Positions 1 through 8,660 of a DNA stretch of 10,259 nt are shown piece after piece. Each line of letters opens with the position of its first letter. Position 1 is the stretch's first letter. The stretch comes from Deltaproteobacteria bacterium (lineage in GTDB: Bacteria; Myxococcota_A; Polyangia; Polyangiales; Houyiibacteriaceae): contig JAFDFW010000045.1 in assembly GCA_019309605.1 (NCBI GenBank), positions 1-10,259 of the forward strand, in the 5' to 3' direction. The position numbers and the translations under genes were made by a program. The notes beneath the pieces were generated by a model. That model searched no databases. It was given only the letters and a program-made list of their open reading frames with translations, and had not been told where the DNA came from.

Positions 1-839
1 GCACGCTCGGCGACCTCGAACGAAGTTCGCAAGCCGCCGAGGACCATGGGCTTGATGACGACGGCGCGGATGCCGCCGCTCCCCAGTAGTCGCTCCGAAA
101 GCTCAGCGTCGCGCAGCGACTCATCCAAGGCGTAAGGAAGCGGCAGATCCAGTGCGGCCGGCCACTCTTCGGGCGCCACCGGCTCCTCGAACAGCTCCAA
201 CTCGAGAGCCTCCAGCGACCCAGCGTGCGCGCGCAGCGCTTCGAACGGGATACGCCCGTTACCATCGAGCCGGAGGGGGAGCGTCGGATGCGTCTGACGA
301 ATGGCTTTGAGGGAGGCCAGCTCCGCGTCGAGATCGGCTCCGACCTTGAGTTTCAGGTGCGTAGCGCCTCCCGCGAGGAGCGCATCGGCGCATGCGGGCC
401 ACGATGCCGGACTGGCTTCCATCACGAGGTCGGCGATTGGAATCGGTTGACGTTTGGCATCGCCACCCAGGATCTGATGCAGCGGTTCGCCCCGCGTATG
501 ACCAAGCCAGTCGAGCAACGCGGTTTCGAGCGCAAAGCGAGATGCGGGATGCGTCAGCGGATGTCTGGCAAAGGTTTCAACCAGGAGCTCGAACGGGCTC
601 GCGAGTGGATTCGCGATGATTGGCGCCTCCGCGAGACGGTGCAGCTCGTCGGAGGCCTCCGCCATCGAATCCGGTGAGTAGCCGGGTAGCGGGGATGCTT
701 CTCCGAGGCCCGTCGTGCCATCGCCACGCTCCAGCTGAAGCACGGCGAACGCTCGCTTGGAGAGTGCTGCCCCGCGACCGACGAGAGATTCGGTCAGCTC
801 GCCTTCGAGCAAGTCGACCTGCGCGTGGAGCTCCGTCAC
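1..839 (-). CDS. menC: o-succinylbenzoate synthase MenC (3' end cut off by window edge)
   Basis: MenC is an enolase-superfamily enzyme that dehydrates SHCHC to o-succinylbenzoate in menaquinone synthesis. The frame stays open for 279 codons to the left edge, so the C-terminal end of the barrel (roughly the last 40 residues by family length) is missing. The superfamily catalytic set is visible in order: the KxK pair K163/K165 (HLKLKVG), metal-ligand positions D192 (RLDGN), E218 (FEEP) and D239 (ALDES), and the second catalytic lysine K263 (VIKP). Residues 1 to about 100 form the capping domain, and the barrel starts near RFALETALLDW (101-111). The start is GTG at 839-837, overlapping the menA stop as GTGA, with only a weak GGGA upstream. 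Dipeptide epimerases and N-acylamino-acid racemases share this fold, but position in a men operon directly after menH and menA makes OSB synthase by far the best reading. Confidence 0.93.
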   Translation of the reverse strand, partial: MTELHAQVDLLEGELTESLVGRGAALSKRAFAVLQLERGDGTTGLGEASPLPGYSPDSMAEASDELHRLAEAPIIANPLASPFELLVETFARHPLTHPASRFALETALLDWLGHTRGEPLHQILGGDAKRQPIPIADLVMEASPASWPACADALLAGGATHLKLKVGADLDAELASLKAIRQTHPTLPLRLDGNGRIPFEALRAHAGSLEALELELFEEPVAPEEWPAALDLPLPYALDESLRDAELSERLLGSGGIRAVVIKPMVLGGLRTSFEVAER

Positions 840-1726
840 AGCGCGATCCCGATAGCAAAGAGAACGCCAAACAGGGAAAGAAGCTTGGCCGTCCAGGCTA
901 GCGTCTGATTGAGAGCGGCGCCGCGATCGCTCACGACGGACGCAAACAGGCGAGCCGCCCAAAGCATCGTCACCAGCGGTAGGCACACCCATGCGCTGGT
1001 CCAGCCTAGAAGAAACATGAAGACGGGCGTCGCGTACGCGGCGACCAGCAAGAAGGCGTACTCCCTGACACCCCCTTGCCTTCCGAATCGAACGACGAGG
1101 GTCGTCTTACCCGCGCGCGCGTCCCCTTCAAAATCGCGCACGTTGTTCACCACGAGAATCGCCGTTGCCAAGGCGCCGATGGGGACGGACGCGGCCCAGG
1201 CGATGTCGGGAACAAACAGCGCTTGCACGAATGCCGTCCCGCACACCGCGACAAAGCCGAAGAACGCGAGCACGAATACGTCGCCGAGGCCATTGTAGGC
1301 GAGCGGAAAAGGGCCGCCGGTGTACGCAAGGCCTGCCGCCATCGAGGCAAGACCGATGACGATCACTGCGGGTCCTGCAATCCAGGTGAGGTAGATGCCT
1401 ATCCCAATCGCAAGCGCGAACGTGACGATGATCCCGCGGCGAAGCTGCCCCACGGTCAGAAGGCCGGCCTGCGCTGCGCGTGTCGGTCCGAGGCGTTCTT
1501 CGGTGTCCGCTCCCTTTTGGAAGTCGAACATGTCATTCGCGAAGTTCGTCGCGATCTGAATGAGAAAGGCGCCGACGAGGGCGGCAAGCGCGGCGTCCCA
1601 TCGAAAACCACCAACGTGCCAGGCACAGGCGGAACCCACAGCGACCGGCGCGAACGCGGCGGTGAGTGTAGCGGGACGCGCGGCAAGGATCCATGCACGG
1701 ATCGAACCCGGGGAGGCCTTGGTCAT
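836..1726 (-). CDS. menA: 1,4-dihydroxy-2-naphthoate polyprenyltransferase MenA
   Basis: MenA is an integral-membrane UbiA-family prenyltransferase. It replaces the carboxylate of 1,4-dihydroxy-2-naphthoate with a polyprenyl chain, giving demethylmenaquinone. The 296-residue protein is nearly all hydrophobic helices. The two Asp-rich Mg-diphosphate motifs of the family are both present: NFANDMFDFQKGAD at 61-74 and NNVRDFEGD at 194-202, the latter followed by ARAGKTTLVVRFG. YTGGP (135-139) and YNGLGD (144-149) are further MenA-type landmarks. Length matches the family. The ATG overlaps the menH stop as ATGA (1726-1723), with AGGG about 7 nt upstream, and the stop overlaps the menC start. Its position between menH and menC is unusual, since menA often stands alone. 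Its lipid substrate is presumably made by the polyprenyl diphosphate synthase at the head of the operon. Confidence 0.95.
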   Translation of the reverse strand: MTKASPGSIRAWILAARPATLTAAFAPVAVGSACAWHVGGFRWDAALAALVGAFLIQIATNFANDMFDFQKGADTEERLGPTRAAQAGLLTVGQLRRGIIVTFALAIGIGIYLTWIAGPAVIVIGLASMAAGLAYTGGPFPLAYNGLGDVFVLAFFGFVAVCGTAFVQALFVPDIAWAASVPIGALATAILVVNNVRDFEGDARAGKTTLVVRFGRQGGVREYAFLLVAAYATPVFMFLLGWTSAWVCLPLVTMLWAARLFASVVSDRGAALNQTLAWTAKLLSLFGVLFAIGIAL

Positions 1727-2472
1727 CCGCGCGCCCTGTCCTCGATGCTCGTCAACGCGGCGGCAACGGCCGCCGGAGCTTCGAGCACGACGTTGTGGCC
1801 CACACCGTCGACCACTTCTGCATCGACGTGAGCGTTCTCCTTAGCGAGGGACTTTGCAATGCCGGAGAACTTGGAGTCGAGCGAACCCGTCATCAGCGTG
1901 ATCGGAACCTTGAGAGATGCCATCGCCCGACGATAGTCCGGCATCTCCGCCAATCCGAGCACGTCTAGCGCTCGCGCGAGCCCCTCGGCGTCCTGAGCGA
2001 GACGCACGTCACGTTGTTCAGCCAACACGTCTCGCGAAACGTCGCGCTGGCTCGCGAACAACGGTGTTCCTTCCCAAGCCGCAACGAACGCTTCGAGACC
2101 TTTCTCGCGGAGCGTTTGCGCCCGGCTTGCGTCGAGCTCGTGACGCTCTGTGCGGGCCTCCGCGTCGGTCAGTCCCGGATGCACGCCGATCAACAACGCT
2201 GCGTCGAAAAGATGCGGTTGGCGGGCGAGGAGCCCCAAAGCGACTCGCGCGCCCATCGAGTATCCGCAGAGCAATCGCGGTTGCGTGGCACTCGAGGCGA
2301 GCGAGACGAGCCGCGTGACCTCGTTCTCGAACGATTCGACGTCCCTAGTGTGCCAGTCGCGCTCATGGCCGGCCAAGGCGGGGATGAGCGGGGGTGGATC
2401 AAGCTGGGCACGGGCAAGCACAGGGTTCCAGCTTCGGGGCGCTCCCGTGAAGCCGTGCAGCAGCATCCACAT
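1723..2472 (-). CDS. menH: SHCHC synthase MenH (alpha/beta hydrolase fold)
   Basis: MenH is 2-succinyl-6-hydroxy-2,4-cyclohexadiene-1-carboxylate synthase. It eliminates pyruvate from the MenD product SEPHCHC. The 249 residues show an alpha/beta-hydrolase fold: oxyanion-side LLHGFTG (4-10), nucleophile S72 in GYSMGA (70-75), acid D199 in GSLDSKF and H226 in VGHNVVLEAP. GSLDSKF, GHNVVLEAP and the lid segment AWEGTPLFAS (132-141) are close to those of known MenH proteins, which separates it from generic hydrolases. I chose the ATG at 2472-2470. It overlaps the menD TGA by one base (TGATG), has GAGG at 2480-2483 with a 7-nt spacer, and lies right before the conserved LLHGF strand. The frame stays open about 80 codons further upstream to an ATG at 2709, but that stretch is Arg-rich, lies over menD and has no homology look, so it is rejected. 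Confidence 0.92.
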   Translation of the reverse strand: MWMLLHGFTGAPRSWNPVLARAQLDPPPLIPALAGHERDWHTRDVESFENEVTRLVSLASSATQPRLLCGYSMGARVALGLLARQPHLFDAALLIGVHPGLTDAEARTERHELDASRAQTLREKGLEAFVAAWEGTPLFASQRDVSRDVLAEQRDVRLAQDAEGLARALDVLGLAEMPDYRRAMASLKVPITLMTGSLDSKFSGIAKSLAKENAHVDAEVVDGVGHNVVLEAPAAVAAALTSIEDRARG

Positions 2473-4256
2473 CAAGAAGCCTCGCGGCGAAGCGCCCGCT
2501 CGACCCGACTGGTGAGCGCGCGGCTCTGCTCCAGCGCGCTCTGCGAAGGGACGACGGCCTCGACAACGGTACATCCTTCTCGAGCGTACGCAGCTTCGAG
2601 CGCCTGCTGGAAGCCTGTCACCGTATTCGCGCTCTGAAACTCGCACCCATAGATCGCCGCTGCGCTCTCGAGGTCGGCATCGTGCGGCGTGGTGAAATAG
2701 GGGAGCCACTCCTCTTTGCCGTCCTGCGCGATCGGCAACTGCTCGAAGATCCGGCCACCCCCATTGTTGACCACCACGATGACCAGGGGACCGGTCAGCC
2801 GCGATGCCAACTGGAGCCCGTTGGTATCGTGAAGGAAGCTGACGTCACCTATCAGCAAGGTAGTGGCTCTTTCGACCCACGAGGCCACGCCGGCAGCACC
2901 GGATACGACTCCATCGATCCCACTCACACCGCGCTGGGAATACACAGCAAGCAGCTTGTCGCTCGGCGGCGCCCAGGTGTCCACGTCACGAATCGCCAAA
3001 CTGTTGCCTAGAACCAGAGCGCTGGGGTCGGGCAACGCATCGAACAGAGTGCGTGCTGCGCCGGCTTGGGTGAGCGCATCGCCGGCCTGGCCGAGGATCG
3101 CGGACGCTTCGTCCCATACCGCGGACTCGGCCCACTCGAACCCCGCCACGAACTCCGGGTCTCGACGTGCAAGGTTGTAATCGGCTTTGCAAAGCGTCGT
3201 GAGAAAGGATCCAATATCTGCCTGTACGATCGCTTCAGCATTCGAGCTGGGGTCGGCCCACTCCCAGGGATGTACGACGATGCGGCGAATTCGGTCTGTC
3301 GCGCAAAGTTGTTCCCATCCTTTGGACACGGGGGCTGCTCCGAGCTGCAGGACGAAATCGGGGAGGCACATCGACCTCCCACTCTCCGTCCGCCAAATGG
3401 TATCGAACGCTCCTAAGGCCCGAGACCCAGACCAGCATCGAAACTGGCTCGAGGCTTCCGCCAGTACGACAGCCCCCGAGTGTTCGGCCAGCTCGTTGAG
3501 TGCGTCGACGAACATCGCGTTCCGCATGTCCGCTGGACCGCACAGAATCACGGGACGCGCAGCCGAATCGAGCGCCTCAGTTACGGAATCGACGACCAAG
3601 GCCGGAATGTGCTCGACGAGCTTTGGATCGAGTGGACGTGCGCGGTACAACTGCGTAAGCGGCTCGGCGAGGATCGCGTCGATTTGCACTTGCAGCTCGG
3701 CGTTCGCCGACACCGGCCCAAGCGGTTTGCGCGCCTGCGCGTTGATGTGGACCGGGCCCGGCTTGACGCCCAAAGCCTCGGAAACCGCTTGTGCAACGAT
3801 TCGTCGCGCGGCCCGCAAGCTCAGCACATCGTCACGTGGCTCTCCGAGGTCTGCGAAGAAGCGAACCTTGTTTCCGTACAGGCCGATCTGATCGGTCGTT
3901 TGGTTCGCTCCGGAGCCACGCAGCTCGGGAGGTCGATCTGCGGAAAGCACGATGAGAGGCACCCCCGCCTCGCTCGCCTCGATGATCGCTGGAAAATAGT
4001 TCGCCGGCGCACTGCCCGATGTGCACAAAAGGAGCGAGGGGCGAAGCGTGCTGCGCGCCTGACCCAGCGCGTAGTGCGCGCCGGATCGCTCATCGAGCGC
4101 GCTGGCGCACTCGAGCCCCTCGTGTTCGAGGGCGGCGATCACAAACGGTGTGGAACGCGACCCTGGACTGATGATCGCGTCGCCGACACCGGCCTGGACG
4201 AAGCTGTCGATGACGAGCCTCGCCCACTGCGTCTGTAGATCAGCGGCCGTCCCCAT
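2472..4256 (-). CDS. menD: SEPHCHC synthase MenD (ThDP-dependent)
   Basis: MenD is 2-succinyl-5-enolpyruvyl-6-hydroxy-3-cyclohexene-1-carboxylate synthase. It decarboxylates 2-oxoglutarate on thiamine diphosphate and adds the succinyl semialdehyde unit to isochorismate, the first committed menaquinone step. The 594-residue protein has the usual three ThDP-enzyme domains. The N-terminal one carries SPGSRSTP (30-37), the DER motif with the cofactor-activating glutamate E56, TSGSAPANYFPA (79-90) and SADRPPELRGSGANQTTDQ (105-123). The C-terminal one carries QRGVSGIDG (441-449), the Mg-ThDP motif GDVSFLHDTNG (470-480) and VVNNGGGRIFEQLP (495-508). These match E. coli MenD closely, and the length is slightly above the usual size of about 550-580. 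The ATG at 4256-4254 lies inside the menF 3' end (17-nt overlap) and has a good AGGAG 6 nt upstream. The stop shares a base with the menH start. Confidence 0.98.
   Translation of the reverse strand: MGTAADLQTQWARLVIDSFVQAGVGDAIISPGSRSTPFVIAALEHEGLECASALDERSGAHYALGQARSTLRPSLLLCTSGSAPANYFPAIIEASEAGVPLIVLSADRPPELRGSGANQTTDQIGLYGNKVRFFADLGEPRDDVLSLRAARRIVAQAVSEALGVKPGPVHINAQARKPLGPVSANAELQVQIDAILAEPLTQLYRARPLDPKLVEHIPALVVDSVTEALDSAARPVILCGPADMRNAMFVDALNELAEHSGAVVLAEASSQFRCWSGSRALGAFDTIWRTESGRSMCLPDFVLQLGAAPVSKGWEQLCATDRIRRIVVHPWEWADPSSNAEAIVQADIGSFLTTLCKADYNLARRDPEFVAGFEWAESAVWDEASAILGQAGDALTQAGAARTLFDALPDPSALVLGNSLAIRDVDTWAPPSDKLLAVYSQRGVSGIDGVVSGAAGVASWVERATTLLIGDVSFLHDTNGLQLASRLTGPLVIVVVNNGGGRIFEQLPIAQDGKEEWLPYFTTPHDADLESAAAIYGCEFQSANTVTGFQQALEAAYAREGCTVVEAVVPSQSALEQSRALTSRVERALRREAS
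2480..2483 (-). promoter_or_regulatory. Ribosome binding site deciding the menH start
   Basis: GAGG on the minus strand lies 7 nt before the ATG at 2472, which shares one base with the menD stop. It favours this start over upstream in-frame ATGs lying inside menD. Confidence 0.5.
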
Positions 4257-5595
4257 GGAGCGCTCCTAGCAGCGCCTGCATCTTGAGCTCGGTCTCCGCA
4301 TACTCCGCATCGGGATCAGAGTCGGCCATGATTCCGGCGCCAGCGTAGACCCATGCCTTCCCGTCCCGCAGCAAACCGGAGCGCAGTGCGACGACGAACT
4401 CGCCATCCCCGGCGGCATCGGTCCAGCCCACAGGCGCGCTGTACCAACCGCGCGCCTGCGCCTCGTGCTCGACGATCCACTGAATCGCTTCGTTCGTGGG
4501 AACACCTCCAACTGCGGGGGTTGGGTGCAATGCTTTCACGAGCGAAAGAATATGTGTCGGCTCGCGAAGGTGCCCCTCGATCGGCGTCTGCATGTGCAGC
4601 ACGTTCGGAAGCTCGCGGACGCTCGGCTCCGAAGCAGAACGGAGTGAATCACAGAACGGATCAAGCGCCTTGAGAATCGCTCGGACCACCAGCTGATGCT
4701 CCTCGCGCTCCTTGGAGCTCGCCATCATACGCGCAGCATCGCCGTGCTCGGTCGACCCGGCCAACGCCTCACTCAAGACCGAGGGCCCTCGACGGGAAAT
4801 CAAAAGCTCGGGGGACGCGCCCAAGAATGCCGCGTCTCCTTGCCACATGGCGAACCGCGTACAGCCCGGGAACCTCGCTTCGAGGCGCTTGAGCACATCG
4901 AGAGAACCCGCGCCCGTCTCGAGCTCGACGACGCAGTGCCTCGCAGCAACGACTTTCTCGAACACACCATTCTTGATGTTGCGTCGGATGTCTTCGACCT
5001 GTCGCGACCAAGTCTCGTGATCGGCTTCATCAATGCGGCGCACAGAAACGGGCGACGGAATCACGCCGATCGGCCGTTCGAGGCTATCCCAGATCGCGTC
5101 GAACACCTCGAGCACCTGCTCGGTGGTCGGGCTCTCGGGCTCACACACCGCAAGCGACAACCAAGCGCGCTCGCCGACGTGATAGGTCCACGTCGGCAAC
5201 AATAGGAAACCGTCGCCGAAGCTCTCCCAAGGCATCTGTTGCGCGGCGCCCGGCGCAAAGGAGGCCCCGCCAAAGACGCGCGGCGCAGGGCTCGCTGCGT
5301 CGGCCACGTGATCGGCGCGGTCGAAGAAGTCGCCAATCGCAGACACGTTGGGCGTCAAGGTCTTCGCGACCCCAAGACCCGAACATGCGTCGGTCTGCGG
5401 TGGGTCCCACAGAATGCTGGCTTCGTTCGGAAACGCGCGAAGCAGCGCATCGGGCGGCGCGACCGGCGCCGGCACCGTCACGATGAAGTTGTCCGCCGTA
5501 GAGGTGCGCGTTCGAATGGCTTGCTCCAAGAACGCGCGCGAGGTTTCCCTAGTCGGTGCCCCTTCGAATGCGAAGGCTGCGCTCTGAGACCTCAT
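4240..5595 (-). CDS. menF: Isochorismate synthase MenF
   Basis: MenF converts chorismate to isochorismate and opens the pathway. The 451-residue protein has a variable N-terminal part (about 1-195) and the chorismate-binding domain (about 196-447). Seen in order: FEKVVAARH with the catalytic base K214, FLGASPELLI (257-266), SEALAGS with the general-acid glutamate E276, the KEREEH stretch (295-300), LHMQTPIEGHL (333-343), LHPTPAVGG (356-364), GWYSAPVGW (383-391) and the C-terminal AGAGIM...ETELK block that contributes Mg2+ ligands. K214 and E276 correspond to the Lys/Glu pair defined in E. coli MenF (K190/E240). Location next to menD argues for menaquinone rather than siderophore or salicylate duty. 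Start: ATG at 5595-5593, ATGA overlap with menG, and AGGGGG 7 nt upstream. The frame is open to 5949, but the extra 118 codons are Arg/Cys-rich, overlap menG and look non-coding. Confidence 0.96.
   Translation of the reverse strand: MRSQSAAFAFEGAPTRETSRAFLEQAIRTRTSTADNFIVTVPAPVAPPDALLRAFPNEASILWDPPQTDACSGLGVAKTLTPNVSAIGDFFDRADHVADAASPAPRVFGGASFAPGAAQQMPWESFGDGFLLLPTWTYHVGERAWLSLAVCEPESPTTEQVLEVFDAIWDSLERPIGVIPSPVSVRRIDEADHETWSRQVEDIRRNIKNGVFEKVVAARHCVVELETGAGSLDVLKRLEARFPGCTRFAMWQGDAAFLGASPELLISRRGPSVLSEALAGSTEHGDAARMMASSKEREEHQLVVRAILKALDPFCDSLRSASEPSVRELPNVLHMQTPIEGHLREPTHILSLVKALHPTPAVGGVPTNEAIQWIVEHEAQARGWYSAPVGWTDAAGDGEFVVALRSGLLRDGKAWVYAGAGIMADSDPDAEYAETELKMQALLGALHGDGR
4263..4268 (-). 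promoter_or_regulatory. Ribosome binding site of menD inside menF
   Basis: TAGGAG on the minus strand lies 6 nt before the menD ATG (4256) and within the last codons of menF. It is the strongest ribosome site among the overlapping junctions and fixes the menD start despite the 17-nt overlap. Confidence 0.7.
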
Positions 5596-6323
5596 GATGC
5601 GGCCCCCTGCGGCTCGGCGACGAACAATGTGCAGGCGCCAAAGGTCAATGGCTTCACGTCGAGAACATTCAAGCCGGAAACCTGCATCTGCCGAGCAAAC
5701 TCCTCTGCGGACGGAAACGCTGCGATCGACTCCTGCAGGTACTTGTACTCGCGCGAGCCCGACAGCATCCCGCCGATCCTTGGAATCACTTTGCGGACAT
5801 GAAAACGAGCGATGGGGCTGAGCCAGCCTACGCTCGGCTCGCCAAGCTCCAGCACGGCGATGCGTCCACCGGGCTTGGTCACCCGCGCCATCTCCGCAAG
5901 CGCGGCACTTCGGTCGGGAACATTGCGAATCCCAAACGCGATGCAGCACCCGTCGAACGAGTCGTCCTCATAAGGGAGGGCCTGCGCATCACCGGCTTGC
6001 AACTCCACCCGATCGGCGAGGCCGCTGCGAGCGACTTTCTCGACGCCAACTTCCAACATTCGGCTGGAAGGGTCGCTCCCCACTACGCGCGCGTCGGGGT
6101 GAAGCCGGGCAATCATCAGAGCCAGGTCACCCGTACCGGTCGCAAGGTCGAGAACACGAGCACCCGCGGGGAGCTCCATTGCGGCCACTGTCTTGCGCCG
6201 CCACGACTGGTCGATGCCCATCGACATCACCCTGTTCAATAGGTCGTAGCGGCCCGCGATATGATCGAACATCTCTCCGGAACCGGGGTTAGGCGATGGG
6301 GTCTGGTGAACCGGTTCGCTCAC
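5592..6323 (-). CDS. menG: Demethylmenaquinone methyltransferase MenG/UbiE
   Basis: This is a class I SAM-dependent C-methyltransferase that makes menaquinone from demethylmenaquinone, the last pathway step. In bacteria that also make ubiquinone the same protein acts as UbiE, but nothing here points to ubiquinone synthesis. The 243-residue protein matches the UbiE/COQ5 family end to end: FDHIAGRYDLLNRVMS (19-34), the SAM-binding VLDLATGTGD (57-66), D84 as acidic end of strand 2 (GSDPS), GDAQALPYEDDSFD (111-124), the signature FGIRNV (130-135), PGGR (151-154), and the family C-terminal stretch SGSREYKYLQESIAAFP (188-204). The start is GTG at 6323-6321, overlapping the HMG-CoA reductase stop as GTGA and backed by GAGGTGG at 6327-6333. 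The gene's stop overlaps menF as ATGA. Confidence 0.96.
   Translation of the reverse strand: MSEPVHQTPSPNPGSGEMFDHIAGRYDLLNRVMSMGIDQSWRRKTVAAMELPAGARVLDLATGTGDLALMIARLHPDARVVGSDPSSRMLEVGVEKVARSGLADRVELQAGDAQALPYEDDSFDGCCIAFGIRNVPDRSAALAEMARVTKPGGRIAVLELGEPSVGWLSPIARFHVRKVIPRIGGMLSGSREYKYLQESIAAFPSAEEFARQMQVSGLNVLDVKPLTFGACTLFVAEPQGAAS
5603..5608 (-). promoter_or_regulatory. Ribosome binding site deciding the menF start
   Basis: AGGGGG on the minus strand lies 7 nt before the ATG at 5595 and inside the menG 3' end. It supports this start over the much longer open frame reaching 5949. Confidence 0.6.
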
Positions 6324-7534
6324 TGACCACCTCGTTTGAGCTTCTTGGCCTGAAGCCGAGCGGTCTCCTGGACCTCTTGCTTGCGCGAGTGGAGCCGCAT
6401 GTGTCCACGCTGGATCCCCTCTCCCGCGAGTGCGCGAAGCGCTGCGAGGTTCGATGCCATGCCAGCCGCGCCCATGACGATGGCCAGCTCTCCTGCGTTC
6501 TTCACACCCATGAGCTCGAAACCCGCGCGAACGCCACGATGGACTCGCGTGGAGCCGCCGACCGTTCCGACCGCCATCGGCATGTCGAGCTCCCCATGCA
6601 CACCGCTGTCAGTGCGGCTCCAAACGACGAGCGGCTTGTACGTGCCGGTCACCGACGCAAAGGCGTGCGCGCCCGCTTCGATCGAGCGCCAGTCCTGGCC
6701 CATCGCGAGAGCGACGGCGTCGACACCGTTCATCACGCCCTTGTTGTGGGTCACGGCGCGGAAGGGATCGAGCTCGGCGAAGCGGCTCGCTTTGACGATG
6801 CCGTCCGCCAAGCCCGGCCCGCCAAGCGCGTCGGCGCTCACGTCACAACGCACCTGAACCCGACGGCGCAACGGCAGATTGCTGAGAATACGTAGCCCGA
6901 CGGTGCCTCCCGTGAGCTCGACGATATGCGGAGCAACCGCTTCGGCGACCGCATCGACGACGTTGGCGCCCATCGCATCGCCCACATCGACGTAGAGGTG
7001 CACGACCATCACGCCGTCGTCCTCGTCGAGGACCCGCACGTCGAGGTCGCGACAGCCGCCGCCACGCGTCACCATGCCTGGGATGGCTTCGTCGGCGATT
7101 CGAAAAATCAGGTCGCGTTCTGCCTCGACGCGCGCCTTCGCCTCGTGCGGATTGGGGACGTCATCGAACTGAACCTGGGTGGTCATGATCGGCGCTGTCG
7201 CCTCGCCGAAAAAACCGCCGGTCATCCGGACCTGACGGGCGGCGTTCGACGCAGCCGCGACGACGGAAGGCTCCTCGACGGCCATTGGCACCAGCACATC
7301 GTTGCTGTTCACGCGGAAGTTGAGAGCCATCGCAAGGGGCAGGCCATGCACCCCGATCACGTTTTCGCTCATGCGGTCGGCAACCTCGAGCGTGAGGCGC
7401 CCACCATCTTGCAAATGCAGAACAGACTCCTCGGAAAGGAGACCGGTGTCGATCATGGTACGAAGCCGCTCTTCGACGTGCTCGCGGTAGAACCCCGGGA
7501 TGCGGCTCGTCACGGATGGTGGTTGCTTGGACAT
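6320..7534 (-). CDS. mvaA: Hydroxymethylglutaryl-CoA reductase, class II
   Basis: This enzyme reduces (or, in catabolic relatives, forms) HMG-CoA to mevalonate with two NAD(P)H, and is the committed step of the mevalonate route to IPP/DMAPP. The 404 residues match the class II (Pseudomonas mevalonii type) family: SENVIGVHGLPLAMA (56-70), the catalytic glutamate E88 in EEPSVVAAAS, the dinucleotide-binding DAMGANVVDAVAEAVAP (186-202), catalytic K265 in HNKGVMNG, D281 in MGQDWRSIEAGAHAFA, and catalytic H378 in GIQRGHM near the C-terminus. There are no membrane segments, as expected for class II, so it should be cytosolic. The neighbours point to a biosynthetic role, supplying isoprenoid units for the quinone tail, rather than mevalonate catabolism. 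The ATG at 7534-7532 has only a purine-rich GAAGAAAGAAG stretch as ribosome site. It lies 24 nt after the polyprenyl synthase, and its stop overlaps menG. NADH versus NADPH preference cannot be told. Confidence 0.97.
   Translation of the reverse strand: MSKQPPSVTSRIPGFYREHVEERLRTMIDTGLLSEESVLHLQDGGRLTLEVADRMSENVIGVHGLPLAMALNFRVNSNDVLVPMAVEEPSVVAAASNAARQVRMTGGFFGEATAPIMTTQVQFDDVPNPHEAKARVEAERDLIFRIADEAIPGMVTRGGGCRDLDVRVLDEDDGVMVVHLYVDVGDAMGANVVDAVAEAVAPHIVELTGGTVGLRILSNLPLRRRVQVRCDVSADALGGPGLADGIVKASRFAELDPFRAVTHNKGVMNGVDAVALAMGQDWRSIEAGAHAFASVTGTYKPLVVWSRTDSGVHGELDMPMAVGTVGGSTRVHRGVRAGFELMGVKNAGELAIVMGAAGMASNLAALRALAGEGIQRGHMRLHSRKQEVQETARLQAKKLKRGGQ
6327..6333 (-). promoter_or_regulatory. 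Ribosome binding site deciding the menG GTG start
   Basis: GAGGTGG on the minus strand, with the GAGG core 6 nt before the GTG at 6323, lies within the last codons of HMG-CoA reductase and supports a GTG start coupled to that gene. Confidence 0.6.
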
Positions 7535-7558
7535 CAGTGCTTCTTTCTTCGTTGCTCG

Positions 7559-8629
<1,071 letters not shown>

Positions 8630-8635
8630 CGCGGG

Positions 8636-8640
8636 CCTCC
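8636..8640 (-). promoter_or_regulatory. Ribosome binding site of the polyprenyl diphosphate synthase gene
   Basis: GGAGG on the minus strand lies 6 nt before the ATG at 8629, within the 31-nt gap after the regulator gene. It supports keeping the roughly 30-residue N-terminal extension over an internal start. Confidence 0.65.
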
Positions 8641-8660
8641 GTTGAGTCTCCCCTGGTGCA

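Noticed and set aside
225..901. Plus-strand open frames over the left-edge region
   Set aside because: This region is the well-conserved menC on the minus strand, with all catalytic residues in frame; the plus-strand frames are shadows.
2473..2709. Upstream extension of menH to an ATG at 2709 (about 79 more residues)
   Set aside because: The extra part is Arg-rich, lies wholly over menD in another frame and has no hydrolase homology. The ATG at 2472 has a ribosome site and sits right before the conserved LLHGF strand.
1076..4238. Plus-strand open frames over menA, menH and menD (for example 1076-1831, 2014-2637, 3480-4238)
   Set aside because: They are composition-driven shadows of the men genes: no ribosome sites or domain features seen, and they conflict with certain genes.
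5596..5949. Upstream extension of menF to 5949 (118 more residues), possibly a fused N-terminal domain
   Set aside because: The extension is Arg/Cys-rich shadow sequence over menG. The start at 5595 has AGGGGG and an ATGA overlap, and gives normal MenF length.
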